DNA of 49,080 nt from Erwinia sp. ErVv1 (lineage in GTDB: Bacteria; Pseudomonadota; Gammaproteobacteria; Enterobacterales; Enterobacteriaceae), in NCBI RefSeq assembly GCF_900068895.1, contig NZ_CDPK01000003.1, positions 1 through 49,080 of the forward strand. Direction: 5' to 3'. The position numbers were made by a program, and so were the translations under genes. This document shows positions 27,774 through 36,533 of this stretch, one piece after another. Within the stretch, counting starts at the first letter, position 1. Every line of letters begins with the position of its first letter. Below the pieces are notes generated by a model that searched no databases, was not told the DNA's origin, and was given only the letters and a program-made list of their open reading frames with translations.

Positions 27774-29414
27774 ATGGCTAATCACCCCCGTGCCGGGCAG
27801 CCGGCCCAGCAGAGCGATTTGATTAACGTTGCACAATTGACTTCACAGTATTATGTCCTGCAACCCAATCCGGGTAATGCGGAACATGCGGTGAAATTTG
27901 GTACCTCAGGCCATCGCGGCAGTGCAGGGCGTCAGAGCTTCAACGAAACGCATATTCTGGCGATTGCGCAGGCGATTGCTGAAGAGCGTACAAAGAATGG
28001 CATCACCGGTCCCTGCTACGTAGGGAAAGATACCCACGCGCTGTCTGAACCCGCAATCATTTCCGTACTGGAAGTGCTGGCGGCTAACGGTGTGGACGTT
28101 ATCGTGCAGCTGGATAATGGTTATACGCCAACCCCTGCAATCTCTAACGCCATTCTTGAGCACAATAAAGCGGGTGGCGCCCAGGCTGACGGTATCGTGA
28201 TTACGCCGTCACACAATCCGCCGGAAGATGGGGGTATCAAATACAATCCACCGAACGGTGGACCGGCCGATACCAACGTTACCAAAGTCGTTGAGGACCG
28301 CGCCAACGCGCTGATTCAGGACGGACTGAAAGGCGTGAAGCGTATCGCACTGGATGAAGCATGGGCCAGTGGGCACCTGCAGGAAAAAGACCTTATTCAG
28401 CCCTATATCGAAGGTCTGGCACAGATCATTGATATCCCGGCCATTCAGAAAGCAGGCCTAAAAATTGGCGTCGACCCGCTGGGCGGCTCCGGTATCGCTT
28501 ACTGGCAGCGTATTGCCGAGTTCTACAAGCTGGATCTGACCATCGTGAATGATTCAGTGGATCAGACTTTCCGCTTTATGCACCTCGACAAAGATGGCGT
28601 GATCCGCATGGACTGCTCGTCTGAAAGCGCGATGGCGGGCCTGCTGGCGCTGCGGGATAAGTTCGATCTGGCGTTTGCTAACGATCCTGATTATGACCGC
28701 CACGGCATTGTTACCCCTGCCGGGCTGATGAATCCGAACCACTATCTGGCCGTTGCTATTAATTACCTGTTTCAGCATCGTCCTCAGTGGGGTAGCGATG
28801 TGGCCGTCGGCAAAACGCTGGTCTCCAGCGCGATGATCGACCGCGTCGTCAATGATATTGGCCGCAGGCTGGTAGAAGTGCCGGTCGGCTTCAAATGGTT
28901 CGTCGACGGACTGTTTGACGGCAGCTTTGGCTTCGGCGGCGAAGAGAGTGCAGGGGCCTCCTTCCTGCGCTTTGACGGTACGCCGTGGTCAACGGATAAA
29001 GACGGCATCATCATGTGCCTGCTGGCGGCAGAAATTACCGCGGTAACCGGTAAAAACCCGCAGCAGCATTACGATGAGCTGGCACAGCGGTTTGGCGCAC
29101 CCAGCTACAATCGCCTGCAGGCATCCGCCACGTCGGCGCAAAAAGCGGCGCTGTCGAAGCTTTCTCCTGAAATGGTCAGTGCCGATACGCTGGCCGGTGA
29201 CCCGATCACCGCCCGCCTGACGGCAGCGCCGGGCAACGGTGCGTCAATTGGTGGTCTGAAAGTGATGACGGAGAACGGCTGGTTCGCTGCGCGTCCTTCC
29301 GGTACGGAAGATGCGTACAAAATCTACTGTGAAAGCTTCCTCGGTGCCGAGCATCGCGAGAAGATTGAAAAAGAAGCGGTAGAGATTGTCAGTGAAGTGC
29401 TGAAAAACGCCTGA
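27774..29414 (+). CDS. pgm: Phosphoglucomutase
   Basis: Interconverts glucose-1-P and glucose-6-P for glycogen, UDP-glucose and galactose metabolism. 546 residues as in E. coli. Active-site phosphoserine S146 in [12 protein letters not shown]; metal loop DPDYDRHG; sugar loop [10 protein letters not shown]; phosphate loop [12 protein letters not shown]. It is in an operon with seqA and ends at a strong bidirectional terminator. Confidence 0.98.
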   Translation: MANHPRAGQPAQQSDLINVAQLTSQYYVLQPNPGNAEHAVKFGTSGHRGSAGRQSFNETHILAIAQAIAEERTKNGITGPCYVGKDTHALSEPAIISVLEVLAANGVDVIVQLDNGYTPTPAISNAILEHNKAGGAQADGIVITPSHNPPEDGGIKYNPPNGGPADTNVTKVVEDRANALIQDGLKGVKRIALDEAWASGHLQEKDLIQPYIEGLAQIIDIPAIQKAGLKIGVDPLGGSGIAYWQRIAEFYKLDLTIVNDSVDQTFRFMHLDKDGVIRMDCSSESAMAGLLALRDKFDLAFANDPDYDRHGIVTPAGLMNPNHYLAVAINYLFQHRPQWGSDVAVGKTLVSSAMIDRVVNDIGRRLVEVPVGFKWFVDGLFDGSFGFGGEESAGASFLRFDGTPWSTDKDGIIMCLLAAEITAVTGKNPQQHYDELAQRFGAPSYNRLQASATSAQKAALSKLSPEMVSADTLAGDPITARLTAAPGNGASIGGLKVMTENGWFAARPSGTEDAYKIYCESFLGAEHREKIEKEAVEIVSEVLKNA

Positions 29415-29436
29415 TTATTCAGGGTGGAACCGCAAC

Positions 29437-29464
29437 AAAGGCGCTATTCGTAGCGCCTTTTTTT
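29437..29464. terminator. Bidirectional terminator pgm / kdpE
   Basis: AGGCGCTA-TTCG-TAGCGCCT: perfect 8-bp stem with a UUCG tetraloop and seven T on the plus strand; AAA on the left gives a weaker reverse terminator for kdpE, which ends 4 bp away. Confidence 0.9.
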
Positions 29465-29467
29465 CGT

Positions 29468-30151
29468 TCAGGGCATAAAACGGTAGCCTATGCCGGTTTC
29501 GGTGATCAGATAGCGCGGCCTGGCCGGGTCGGCTTCCAGCTTCTGGCGTAAATGCCCCATATAGATGCGCAGATAATGACTGTGCTCCACGGCATTCGGA
29601 CCCCATACCTGATTCAGCAGCTGACGCTGCGTCATCACTTTACCGGCGTGATTGAGCAGGCTCACCAGCAGGCGAAACTCAGTCGGCGTCAGGTGTAAAT
29701 CCTGCTGGTTCCGCGTAACCCGGCGATCGGCGATATTGACCGTGACATCGCCAAAGCTCACTTCCGGGCTGAGTGCAGACGGATTCGGGTCTGCGCGATA
29801 GCGCAGTGCGACCCGCACCCTTGCCATCAGCTCGCCCACTCCAAAGGGTTTAGTCAGAAAATCATTAGCACCCGCATCCAGCGCTTCGATTTTGTCCTGT
29901 TCATTACTGCGGGCAGAGAGCACCACGATCGGGGAGGCGCTCCACTGGCGAAACTCACGAATAAACTCTCCGCCATCACCGTCAGGTAAGCCAAGGTCGA
30001 GAATAACCAGGTCGGGTTTGCGGGTGGCCGCTTCAATCAGGCCACGCTGGAGCGTATCGGCATCGTAAACGCGCAGGTCTTCACCCTCCAGCGCGAGGCG
30101 TAAGAAGCGGCGGATCTCTTTTTCATCTTCAATAATCAGGATCGTGGTCAC
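29468..30151 (-). CDS. kdpE: Orphan response regulator KdpE
   Basis: OmpR/PhoB-type response regulator that in E. coli activates kdpFABC for high-affinity K+ uptake when phosphorylated by KdpD. 227 residues (225 in E. coli). The receiver domain has E8-D9, phospho-acceptor D52 (VILDLGLPDGDGGEF), and LTKPFG; the winged helix ends with QRQLLNQVWGPNAVEHSHYLRIYMGHLRQKL (in parts) and ETGIGYRFMP. The start is GTG, as expected of a gene normally overlapped by kdpD, but no kdpD or kdpFABC is present: ybfA follows directly. All key residues are intact, so it is not an evident pseudogene. Confidence 0.93.
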   Translation of the reverse strand: MTTILIIEDEKEIRRFLRLALEGEDLRVYDADTLQRGLIEAATRKPDLVILDLGLPDGDGGEFIREFRQWSASPIVVLSARSNEQDKIEALDAGANDFLTKPFGVGELMARVRVALRYRADPNPSALSPEVSFGDVTVNIADRRVTRNQQDLHLTPTEFRLLVSLLNHAGKVMTQRQLLNQVWGPNAVEHSHYLRIYMGHLRQKLEADPARPRYLITETGIGYRFMP

Positions 30152-30482
30152 GCTGTCTCGCTCAATAAATACATTCGTATGCCAACATTCTGCGGCTTAG
30201 CTATAGCTCTCAATCTACCAAATTATTCCCGGGGGTGCACAGATGCCCGTAAAGGCAGACGCGGCACGTCATGCTGCCGAAAATAGTGGATTAAGGCATT
30301 TAAGTTACATTAAGGTTAATTAAGTGTAGTTAATTAACCTTAATGTAACTTTATTACGGTTCAGAGAGGATAAAAGAGAGGATTTATCGCTGAAAGTGGT
30401 CAGATGAGATGAAAAATTACACTATAACGCGTATTATTTTCGGCAAATCTTCTCTTATCTTGCTGGCCTGTCGGGAGGGCTT
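30152..30482. other. Junction replacing kdpFABCD, between kdpE and ybfA
   Basis: 331 bp without a gene. I looked for a KdpD remnant in the frame that would overlap the kdpE GTG and saw none. It contains the long AT-rich inverted repeat at 30302-30351 and otherwise featureless AT-rich sequence. No strong kdpE promoter was recognised. Confidence 0.6.
30302..30351. repeat. 22-bp perfect inverted repeat with 6-base loop
   Basis: Arms 30302-30323 and 30330-30351 are exact reverse complements; the loop is GTGTAG. The inner arm is TTAAGGTTAATTAA / TTAATTAACCTTAA. Very AT-rich, it could extrude as a cruciform or fold as a long RNA hairpin. No T-run follows that would make it a standard terminator. 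Confidence 0.9.
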
Positions 30483-30689
30483 ATGCTGCTCTATCACGCT
30501 TACTCTTTACATCGAATAATCCTGCGCCGTATCGCGGTGGTTATCATTGGGTTTATCGCACTGCCGGTCATGCTATTTCGTCATGACCGCTCGAGGTTTT
30601 ACAGCTATCTCCATCGCGTCTGGTCTAAAACCAGCAGCCAGCCGGTCTGGCTGGCGAACTCAGAAGCCGCTGGCTGCGAATTCTATTAA
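30483..30689 (+). CDS. ybfA: Small membrane protein YbfA
   Basis: 68 residues, the same length as E. coli YbfA, and conserved in RFYSYLHRVWSKTSSQPVW. One hydrophobic segment at ~11-32 (RIILRRIAVVIIGFIALPVMLF), probably an inner-membrane anchor. GGGAGGG precedes the ATG. In E. coli it lies just beyond kdpF; here it marks the right edge of the lost kdp operon. Function unknown; linked in E. coli to DNA-damage tolerance by some screens, which I cannot judge here. Confidence 0.88.
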   Translation: MLLYHAYSLHRIILRRIAVVIIGFIALPVMLFRHDRSRFYSYLHRVWSKTSSQPVWLANSEAAGCEFY

Positions 30690-30693
30690 TCTC

Positions 30694-30716
30694 ACCCGCT
30701 TCGGCGGGTTTTTTTT
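30694..30716 (+). terminator. ybfA terminator
   Basis: ACCCGC-TTCG-GCGGGT with eight T, five bases after the ybfA stop. Confidence 0.9.
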
Positions 30717-30757
30717 CCCCCTTCATTCAGTAATTCTTAATATTCTCGCCTTTACTG

Positions 30758-30809
30758 GTACAACTGGGCTACACTTAAACTTCTACAAGAAGTTAGAGGT
30801 TGTACAACT
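30758..30809. promoter_or_regulatory. GTACAACT direct repeats and dyad upstream of ybgA-phrB
   Basis: GTACAACT occurs at 30758-30765 and 30802-30809, 44 bp apart; the second copy lies in the palindrome GTTGTACAAC touching the ybgA start. Between them are ACTTCT-ACA-AGAAGT (30779-30793) and a possible -10 TACACT (30770-30775). TGTACA-type sites are typical of MlrA/CarH-like MerR regulators, some of which control photolyase genes; the link is inference. Confidence 0.4.
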
Positions 30810-31766
30810 ATGAGCGAGAAAATTCCTGTTGGCATCAGTGCCTGTCTGCTGGGCGACAAAGTCCGTTTTGACGGCGGACATAAGCGATGTACCTTCGCTA
30901 CGGATGAACTCGCTCCCTATATTCATTACGAGCCGGCCTGCCCAGAAATGGCCATTGGTCTGCCTGCTCCCCGCCCGGCGTTAAGGCTGATCGATATCGC
31001 GGAGAGTAAAACGGAGCTGGCATTCAGTAACGGCCACGGCGAGCCGGTTACCGAAAAAATGCAGCACTATTCCGAACAGCGAGTGGCTAACCTACAGCAC
31101 TTATGCGGCTACATCGTCTGTGCCAAGTCGCCGACCTGTGGCATGGAACGCGTTCGGGTTTATCAGCCGGACAGCAATAATAATCGTAAAGAGGGTGTCG
31201 GCGTCTTTACGCGTGAGCTGATGCGCCAAATCCCATGGCTGCCCGTTGAAGAGGATGGCCGGTTACAGGATGCGCCGCTGCGTGAGAATTTTGTCGAACG
31301 CGTATATACCCTGCATGAGTTTAATGCGCTGTGGCGGAGTGGGCTGACCCGCGGCAAACTCATCGCTTTTCACAGTCGTTATAAGCTGTCACTGCTGGCA
31401 CATTCTCAGGCGGAATACCGTGAACTGGGGCGGTTTGTTGCGGCCATTGAAAGCTGGAGTTCACTGGAGGAGTATGCCCTTGAATATCGCCAGCGGCTGA
31501 TGGATCTGCTGAAACATCCGGCCACGCGGGGCAACCACACTAACGTTCTGATGCATGTTCAGGGCTATTTCCGGCCCCAGCTGAGTTCAAGGCAGCGTCA
31601 GGAGCTGGCTTCACTGATTGATCACTACCGGCAGGGGCTTCAGCCGCTGCTGGCACCTATCACGCTGTTAAAGCACTACATGTCTGAGTTTCCCGATCCT
31701 TATCTCGTGCAGCAGCGCTACTTTGAACCCTATCCGGAAGCGCTTCGACTGCGTTACGGTCACTAA
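30810..31766 (+). CDS. ybgA: YbgA, two-domain protein (DUF523 + DUF1722)
   Basis: 318 residues, nearly twice the 169 of E. coli YbgA, because a DUF523 domain precedes DUF1722. DUF523 (~1-150): PVGISACLLGDKVRFDG, YEPACPEMAIGLPAPR and CAKSPTCGMERVRVY supply cysteines C12, C44, C104 and C110; this family includes the Fe-S thiouracil desulfidase TudS. DUF1722 (~190-310): HSRYKLSLLAHSQAEYRELG and NVLMHVQGYFRPQLS. The start is next to the GTACAACT element, with AGAGG upstream. phrB follows after 17 bp, so it shares the photolyase transcript. Activity unknown; a role in repair or salvage of modified pyrimidines is inference. Confidence 0.9.
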   Translation: MSEKIPVGISACLLGDKVRFDGGHKRCTFATDELAPYIHYEPACPEMAIGLPAPRPALRLIDIAESKTELAFSNGHGEPVTEKMQHYSEQRVANLQHLCGYIVCAKSPTCGMERVRVYQPDSNNNRKEGVGVFTRELMRQIPWLPVEEDGRLQDAPLRENFVERVYTLHEFNALWRSGLTRGKLIAFHSRYKLSLLAHSQAEYRELGRFVAAIESWSSLEEYALEYRQRLMDLLKHPATRGNHTNVLMHVQGYFRPQLSSRQRQELASLIDHYRQGLQPLLAPITLLKHYMSEFPDPYLVQQRYFEPYPEALRLRYGH

Positions 31767-31783
31767 ACTTATCAGGGAGATTC

Positions 31784-33205
31784 ATGGTCACCCATCTGGT
31801 CTGGATGCGTAACGATCTGCGCATCCACGATAACTACGCCCTAAATGCGGCCTGCCGCGATGCTGATGCCAGGGTTCTGGTGCTGTTTATTGCCACGCCC
31901 GTCCAGTGGAAATCACACTCAATGTCCCCCAGACAGGCGGCATTTATTTTTAGCAGTCTTCAGGACGTGCAACGATCGCTGGCTGAAAAGGGCATACCGC
32001 TACACTCTGTCGAGTGCGATGACTTTACCGCCTCGATTGAGGTTCTGAAATCCTTTTGCCAGCAGCATCAGGTCGGACGCATGTTTTACAATTATCAGTA
32101 CGAGGTCAACGAACGCAACCGCGATGCGGCGGTCGAGCGTGAGCTGTCTGATATTGGTGTGGTTTCACAGGGGTTTGATGACAGCCTGCTGCTGCCTCCC
32201 GGTAGCGTACTGACCGGCAATCGCGATATGTATAAGGTGTTCACTCCCTTCAGTCGTGCCTTTGTCAAGCGTCTGCATGCTGGCCTGCCGGAGTGCGTTT
32301 CCGCACCGGCCGCGCGCGCGGGTGCGCCGCTGCGGGATGTGCCCGCGCTGACGCCCTTTAACTACCCCTTCGAGGAGGTTGATGAAACCCTTTTCCCCAG
32401 CGGAGAGGACGCCGCGATTGCGCGCCTGCGGCATTTCTGCCAGCAGACGGTTACCGATTATGCCGATAACCGGGATATTCCGGCGGTGGATGGCACCAGT
32501 CGCCTGTCAGTCTATCTGGCCACCGGCGTACTTTCTCCCCGCCAGTGTCTGCACCGCCTGTTGACGGAGCACCCTCAGGCGCTTGACGGCGGCCGGGAAT
32601 TTGTCTGGCTGAACGAGCTCATTTGGCGTGAGTTTTACCGCCATTTGCTGGTCGCTTACCCTTCACTGTGCCGCTATCAGCCCTTTATTGCCTGGACGCG
32701 CGGCGTCAGGTGGCAGAATAATCCCGCGCATTTTGCCGCCTGGCAACAGGGAAAAACCGGTTACCCAATTGTTGACGCTGCCATGTGCCAGCTGAATAAG
32801 CTGGGCTGGATGCATAACCGCCTGAGAATGATCGTCGCCAGCTTTTTGATCAAAGATCTGCTGATCGACTGGCGGGAAGGCGAGCGCTACTTTATGTCGC
32901 AGCTGGTTGATGGCGATTTGGCCTCGAATAATGGTGGCTGGCAGTGGGCCGCGTCGACGGGGACCGACGCCGCACCCTATTTTCGCATTTTTAATCCCAC
33001 CACCCAGGGAGAACGCTTTGACCGGCAGGGCGAATTTATCCGTACGTGGCTGCCCGCCCTGAAAGAGGTGCCTGACGAATGGATCCATCAGCCGCACAGC
33101 TGGGCGGAAAAGTATAATGTCACGCTGGATTATCCGGTCCCGATTGTTGATCATAAAGAGGCGCGCAGGCAGACCCTTGATGCCTATGAGGCCGCGCGAA
33201 AATAA
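31784..33205 (+). CDS. phrB: Deoxyribodipyrimidine photolyase
   Basis: Light-driven repair of cyclobutane pyrimidine dimers. 473 residues (472 in E. coli). N-terminal antenna domain (HLVWMRNDLRIHDN, FYNYQYEVNERNRD), then the helical FAD domain: GTSRLSVYLATGVLSPRQC, WLNELIWREFYRHLL, NKLGWMHNRLRMIVASF and DGDLASNNGGWQWAASTGTDAAPYFR (in parts), which hold the tryptophan electron chain and dimer-binding residues. It is cotranscribed with ybgA. Confidence 0.97.
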   Translation: MVTHLVWMRNDLRIHDNYALNAACRDADARVLVLFIATPVQWKSHSMSPRQAAFIFSSLQDVQRSLAEKGIPLHSVECDDFTASIEVLKSFCQQHQVGRMFYNYQYEVNERNRDAAVERELSDIGVVSQGFDDSLLLPPGSVLTGNRDMYKVFTPFSRAFVKRLHAGLPECVSAPAARAGAPLRDVPALTPFNYPFEEVDETLFPSGEDAAIARLRHFCQQTVTDYADNRDIPAVDGTSRLSVYLATGVLSPRQCLHRLLTEHPQALDGGREFVWLNELIWREFYRHLLVAYPSLCRYQPFIAWTRGVRWQNNPAHFAAWQQGKTGYPIVDAAMCQLNKLGWMHNRLRMIVASFLIKDLLIDWREGERYFMSQLVDGDLASNNGGWQWAASTGTDAAPYFRIFNPTTQGERFDRQGEFIRTWLPALKEVPDEWIHQPHSWAEKYNVTLDYPVPIVDHKEARRQTLDAYEAARK

Positions 33206-33222
33206 GATAATCGGGAATGACT

Positions 33223-33966
33223 ATGCGTAATACAGAGCTTGAACACCTTGTTAATCAGAAACTCAACGCTGCGAGCTTTAGCGACTATGCCCCCAACGGA
33301 CTTCAGGTTGAGGGTCGGGAAGCGATCGCTAAAATTATCACCGGCGTGACCGCCTGCCAGGCGCTGCTCGACGAAGCCGTGCGCCTGGGTGCCGACGCGG
33401 TGTTGGTACACCACGGTTACTTCTGGAAAAACGAAGCGCCAACCATCAAAGGCATGAAGCGAAACCGCCTGAAAACGCTGCTGGCGAACGATATCAATCT
33501 CTATGGCTGGCATCTGCCTTTAGATGCGCATCCCGAACTGGGGAATAATGCACAGCTGGCGAGGTTGCTGGGCATCACCGTCAAAGGCGACGTTCTGCCG
33601 CTGGTTCCCTGGGGTGAATTGCAGGATCCATTGACCGGAGAGCAGCTTGCTGCCCGCATCGCTCAGGTTCTTGGCCGTGAGCCGCTTCACTGTGGCGATA
33701 ATGCGCCCGCGCTTATCCGCCGCGTGGCCTGGTGTAGCGGCGGCGGGCAGGGATTTATCGACGATGCCGCCGCCTTTGGCGTGGATGCATTTATTAGTGG
33801 GGAGGTTTCTGAACAAACCATCCATAGCGCGCGTGAACAGGGCCTGCACTTCTTTGCTGCGGGGCATCACGCGACGGAACGTGCAGGGATCCGGGCGCTG
33901 GGTGAGTGGCTTGCAGAGGCACATGGCCTGGACGTCACCTTTATTGATATTGCCAATCCCGCCTGA
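33223..33966 (+). CDS. ybgI: YbgI, NIF3/DUF34 metal-binding protein
   Basis: 247 residues from MRNTELEHLVNQ, equal to E. coli YbgI; the ATG two codons earlier lies too close to the GGGA ribosome-binding bases. Family metal ligands are in LVHHGYFWK, GWHLPLDAHPELGN, SGEVSEQTIH and AAGHHATERAG. It forms a toroidal hexamer with a dinuclear metal site in E. coli; proposed as a GTP cyclohydrolase-like or metal-insertase protein, but function is unsettled. It follows phrB by 17 bp. Confidence 0.95.
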   Translation: MRNTELEHLVNQKLNAASFSDYAPNGLQVEGREAIAKIITGVTACQALLDEAVRLGADAVLVHHGYFWKNEAPTIKGMKRNRLKTLLANDINLYGWHLPLDAHPELGNNAQLARLLGITVKGDVLPLVPWGELQDPLTGEQLAARIAQVLGREPLHCGDNAPALIRRVAWCSGGGQGFIDDAAAFGVDAFISGEVSEQTIHSAREQGLHFFAAGHHATERAGIRALGEWLAEAHGLDVTFIDIANPA

Positions 33967-34065
33967 TGAAACCGGGCGGCGTGCCGTCGCCCGTTATACG
34001 CCTCAATGCTCCGCGCAAAACCGCTTATCTCACCCTCATCGCAGTAACGACAGATACACGCCTTG

Positions 34066-34094
34066 TTGACACCTTAATCACATTTACGCATAAC
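34066..34094 (+). promoter_or_regulatory. Candidate promoter of pxpBCA
   Basis: Perfect TTGACA (34066-34071), 17-bp spacer, CATAAC (34089-34094), about 45 bp before pxpB. The gap from 33967 also holds an imperfect GC dyad (near 33970-33997) without a T-run. Confidence 0.5.
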
Positions 34095-34142
34095 TGTTTG
34101 CCTTAATGAGAAAAAAGCCGCATTGCGGGTCAGGAGGGCGTT

Positions 34143-34799
34143 TTGCAACAAGCACGTTGTTACCTGTTAGGCGAGCGCGCGGTAGTGCTTGAGCTGGCGC
34201 CGCCGGTTTCACTCGGCAGCCAGCAGCGCATTTGGGGGCTGGCGGCCACGCTCAGCGCTCGCCCTGAAGTCACAGAGGTGATACCGGGAATGAACAACAT
34301 TACGGTACTGCTTAGCGACCCACAGAGCACGGCGCCGGATGCGATTGAATGGATGCAATTCTGGTGGGAGAAGAGCGAAGCGCTGGAGCTGGCAACCCGT
34401 CGAATCGAGATCCCGGTGGTCTATGGTGGCCAGGCTGGCCCCGATCTCGAGGTGGTGGCGCGCCACAGCGGCCTTAGCCCGCAGCAGGTGGTGGAGGCGC
34501 ACGCCGCTGCGGAATATCAGGTCTTCTTTATCGGTTTCCAGCCGGGCTTCCCTTATCTCGCCGGGCTGGATAACCGGTTGCATACGCCGCGTCGCGCCGA
34601 GCCGCGCGTGGCGGTTCCGGCCGGTTCGGTGGGTATTGGCGGCAGTCAAACCGGCGTCTATCCTCTGTCCACGCCGGGCGGATGGCAGCTGATTGGCCAT
34701 ACCGGGGTGGCGCTGTTCGATCCGCAAAACCGGCCGCCGACCTGGCTCAGGCCTGGCGACAGCGTGCGATTTATCCCGCAAAAGGAGGGCATATGCTGA
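34143..34799 (+). CDS. pxpB: 5-oxoprolinase subunit PxpB
   Basis: Subunit of the ATP-dependent PxpABC 5-oxoprolinase, which opens pyroglutamate to glutamate. 218 residues as in E. coli YbgJ. KipI-type cyclophilin-like domain: [62 protein letters not shown] and [13 protein letters not shown]. The start codon is TTG, supported by AGGAGGG five bases upstream and by homology from [11 protein letters not shown]. Seven-base overlap with pxpC. Confidence 0.96.
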   Translation: MQQARCYLLGERAVVLELAPPVSLGSQQRIWGLAATLSARPEVTEVIPGMNNITVLLSDPQSTAPDAIEWMQFWWEKSEALELATRRIEIPVVYGGQAGPDLEVVARHSGLSPQQVVEAHAAAEYQVFFIGFQPGFPYLAGLDNRLHTPRRAEPRVAVPAGSVGIGGSQTGVYPLSTPGGWQLIGHTGVALFDPQNRPPTWLRPGDSVRFIPQKEGIC

Positions 34800-35725
34800 A
34801 GATTATTCGCGCCGGAATGAGCACAACGCTACAGGATGCGGGACGGACAGGCTGGCGGGACGCTGGCATCAGCGTCGGGGGCGTATTAGATCATCCGGCA
34901 ATGGAAACGGCCAATATGCTGGTGGGCAACCCCCGGCAGAGCGCCGTGCTGGAGATAACCCTGGGGCAGTTTTGTGCAGAGTTCGGGCGCGACGGCTGGA
35001 TTGCGCTTACCGGGGCGGGATGCAGTGCGGATATTGACGGCCAGCCGGTGTGGACCGGCTGGCGTACGGCGGTAAGGAAGGGTCAGCGCCTGACGCTAAA
35101 AATGCCGCAGCGCGGTATGCGGAGCTATCTGGCGCTTGACGGCGGCTTTGACATATTGCCAGTGCTGGGTTCGTGCAGCACGGATGTTAAAGCGGGCTTT
35201 GGCGGCTTCGGGGGGAGAAAACTCGAAGAGGGCGACCTGCTGCCGCAGGCCGTACCGCAGCAGCGCTTTAGCAAGCCGGCTGGCGTTCGTCAGCTGCTGT
35301 TTGGCAACCGCATCCGCGCCATGGCTGGCCCTGAATTTCATGAGTTCAGCCCGGAGAGCCGGGCGGCCTTCTGGCGGACCGGCTGGCAGCTTAACCCGCA
35401 GAGTAATCGTATGGGCTATCGCCTGCAGGGCAGGGCGCTTAAACGCATCGCCACGCGGGATATGCTGTCGCACGGGCTGATGCCCGGCGTCATTCAGGTT
35501 CCACCCAACGGTCAGCCCATTGTGCTGATGGCCGACGCGCAGACCACCGGCGGCTATCCCCGTATTGGCTGCGTGATCGAGGCCGATCTTTATCACCTTG
35601 CGCAGATCCGGCTGGGTGAACCGATCCACTTTGTTCACTGCACGTTAGAAGAGGCGCTACAGGCAAAACGCGAACGTCAGCGCTCACTCGATCAGATGGC
35701 CTGGGGGTTAGCACATGAAGGTTGA
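34793..35725 (+). CDS. pxpC: 5-oxoprolinase subunit PxpC
   Basis: 310 residues from [12 protein letters not shown], equal to E. coli YbgK (KipA family). [43 protein letters not shown] and [14 protein letters not shown] mark the domain, with [25 protein letters not shown] and [11 protein letters not shown] toward the end. AGGAGGG is upstream. Overlaps pxpB by 7 and pxpA by 11 bases, a tightly coupled operon. Confidence 0.96.
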   Translation: MLKIIRAGMSTTLQDAGRTGWRDAGISVGGVLDHPAMETANMLVGNPRQSAVLEITLGQFCAEFGRDGWIALTGAGCSADIDGQPVWTGWRTAVRKGQRLTLKMPQRGMRSYLALDGGFDILPVLGSCSTDVKAGFGGFGGRKLEEGDLLPQAVPQQRFSKPAGVRQLLFGNRIRAMAGPEFHEFSPESRAAFWRTGWQLNPQSNRMGYRLQGRALKRIATRDMLSHGLMPGVIQVPPNGQPIVLMADAQTTGGYPRIGCVIEADLYHLAQIRLGEPIHFVHCTLEEALQAKRERQRSLDQMAWGLAHEG

Positions 35726-36455
35726 TTTAAACGCCGATCTCGGCGAAGGGTGCGGCAACGACCACGCCCTGCTACAGCTGGTCTCCTCTGCGAACATTGC
35801 CTGCGGTTTTCACGCGGGTGATGCAGAGACCATGCTGCAAAGCGTGCGCTGGGCGCTGGCCAGTGGCGTGGCGATTGGCGCCCACCCCAGCTTCCCCGAT
35901 CGTGAAAATTTCGGCCGCACGCGTATGAGGCTGCCGCCCGGGGTCGTTTACGCCCAGGTGGTTTACCAGATTGGCGCACTGAAGGCGATGGCGGAGAGTG
36001 AAGGGGGAAGTCTGGCGCACGTTAAGCCGCACGGGATGCTCTATAACCAGTCCGCGCAGGATCCCGCGCTGGCCGACGCCATCGCCCGTGCGGTGAAAGC
36101 GGTGGATCCCAGGCTGGTGCTGGTAGGGCTGGCGAACAGCGAATCAATCCGCGTGGCGCAGGCCCTGGGGCTGAGCACCCGGGAAGAGGTGTTTGCCGAT
36201 CGCGGCTATCAGTCAGATGGTTCACTGGTGCCGCGCTCTCAGCCTGGCGCGCTGGTCGACAGCGACGAACAGGCGATAGCCCAGACGCTGGGCATGGTCG
36301 CGCGCGGTGAGGTGCAAAGTCTGAGCGGCGAGTGGGTGCGGGTGCGGGCAGAAACGGTTTGTTTACACGGGGACGGCGCACATGCACTGGCCTTTGCCCG
36401 CCAGCTGCGCAATGCCTTTGCCGAACAGCATATCCTTGTGACCAGCGAACGCTAA
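35715..36455 (+). CDS. pxpA: 5-oxoprolinase subunit PxpA
   Basis: LamB/YcsF-family subunit, 246 residues (244 in E. coli YbgL). [74 protein letters not shown] and [15 protein letters not shown] are the family signatures. Together with PxpB and PxpC it hydrolyses 5-oxoproline with ATP. Confidence 0.97.
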   Translation: MKVDLNADLGEGCGNDHALLQLVSSANIACGFHAGDAETMLQSVRWALASGVAIGAHPSFPDRENFGRTRMRLPPGVVYAQVVYQIGALKAMAESEGGSLAHVKPHGMLYNQSAQDPALADAIARAVKAVDPRLVLVGLANSESIRVAQALGLSTREEVFADRGYQSDGSLVPRSQPGALVDSDEQAIAQTLGMVARGEVQSLSGEWVRVRAETVCLHGDGAHALAFARQLRNAFAEQHILVTSER

Positions 36456-36533
36456 TTTAAAAAGCGGGCAGGGTGCAATATTTTCAGTTTCCCGGTACGG
36501 CGCGGGCGATATTCAGAGAAACCAGGAGAAGAG

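Noticed and set aside
30152-30300. Remnant of kdpD overlapping the kdpE start
   Set aside because: The frame that would end at the kdpE GTG reads KPQNVGIRMYLLSETA, with no resemblance to a KdpD C-terminus.
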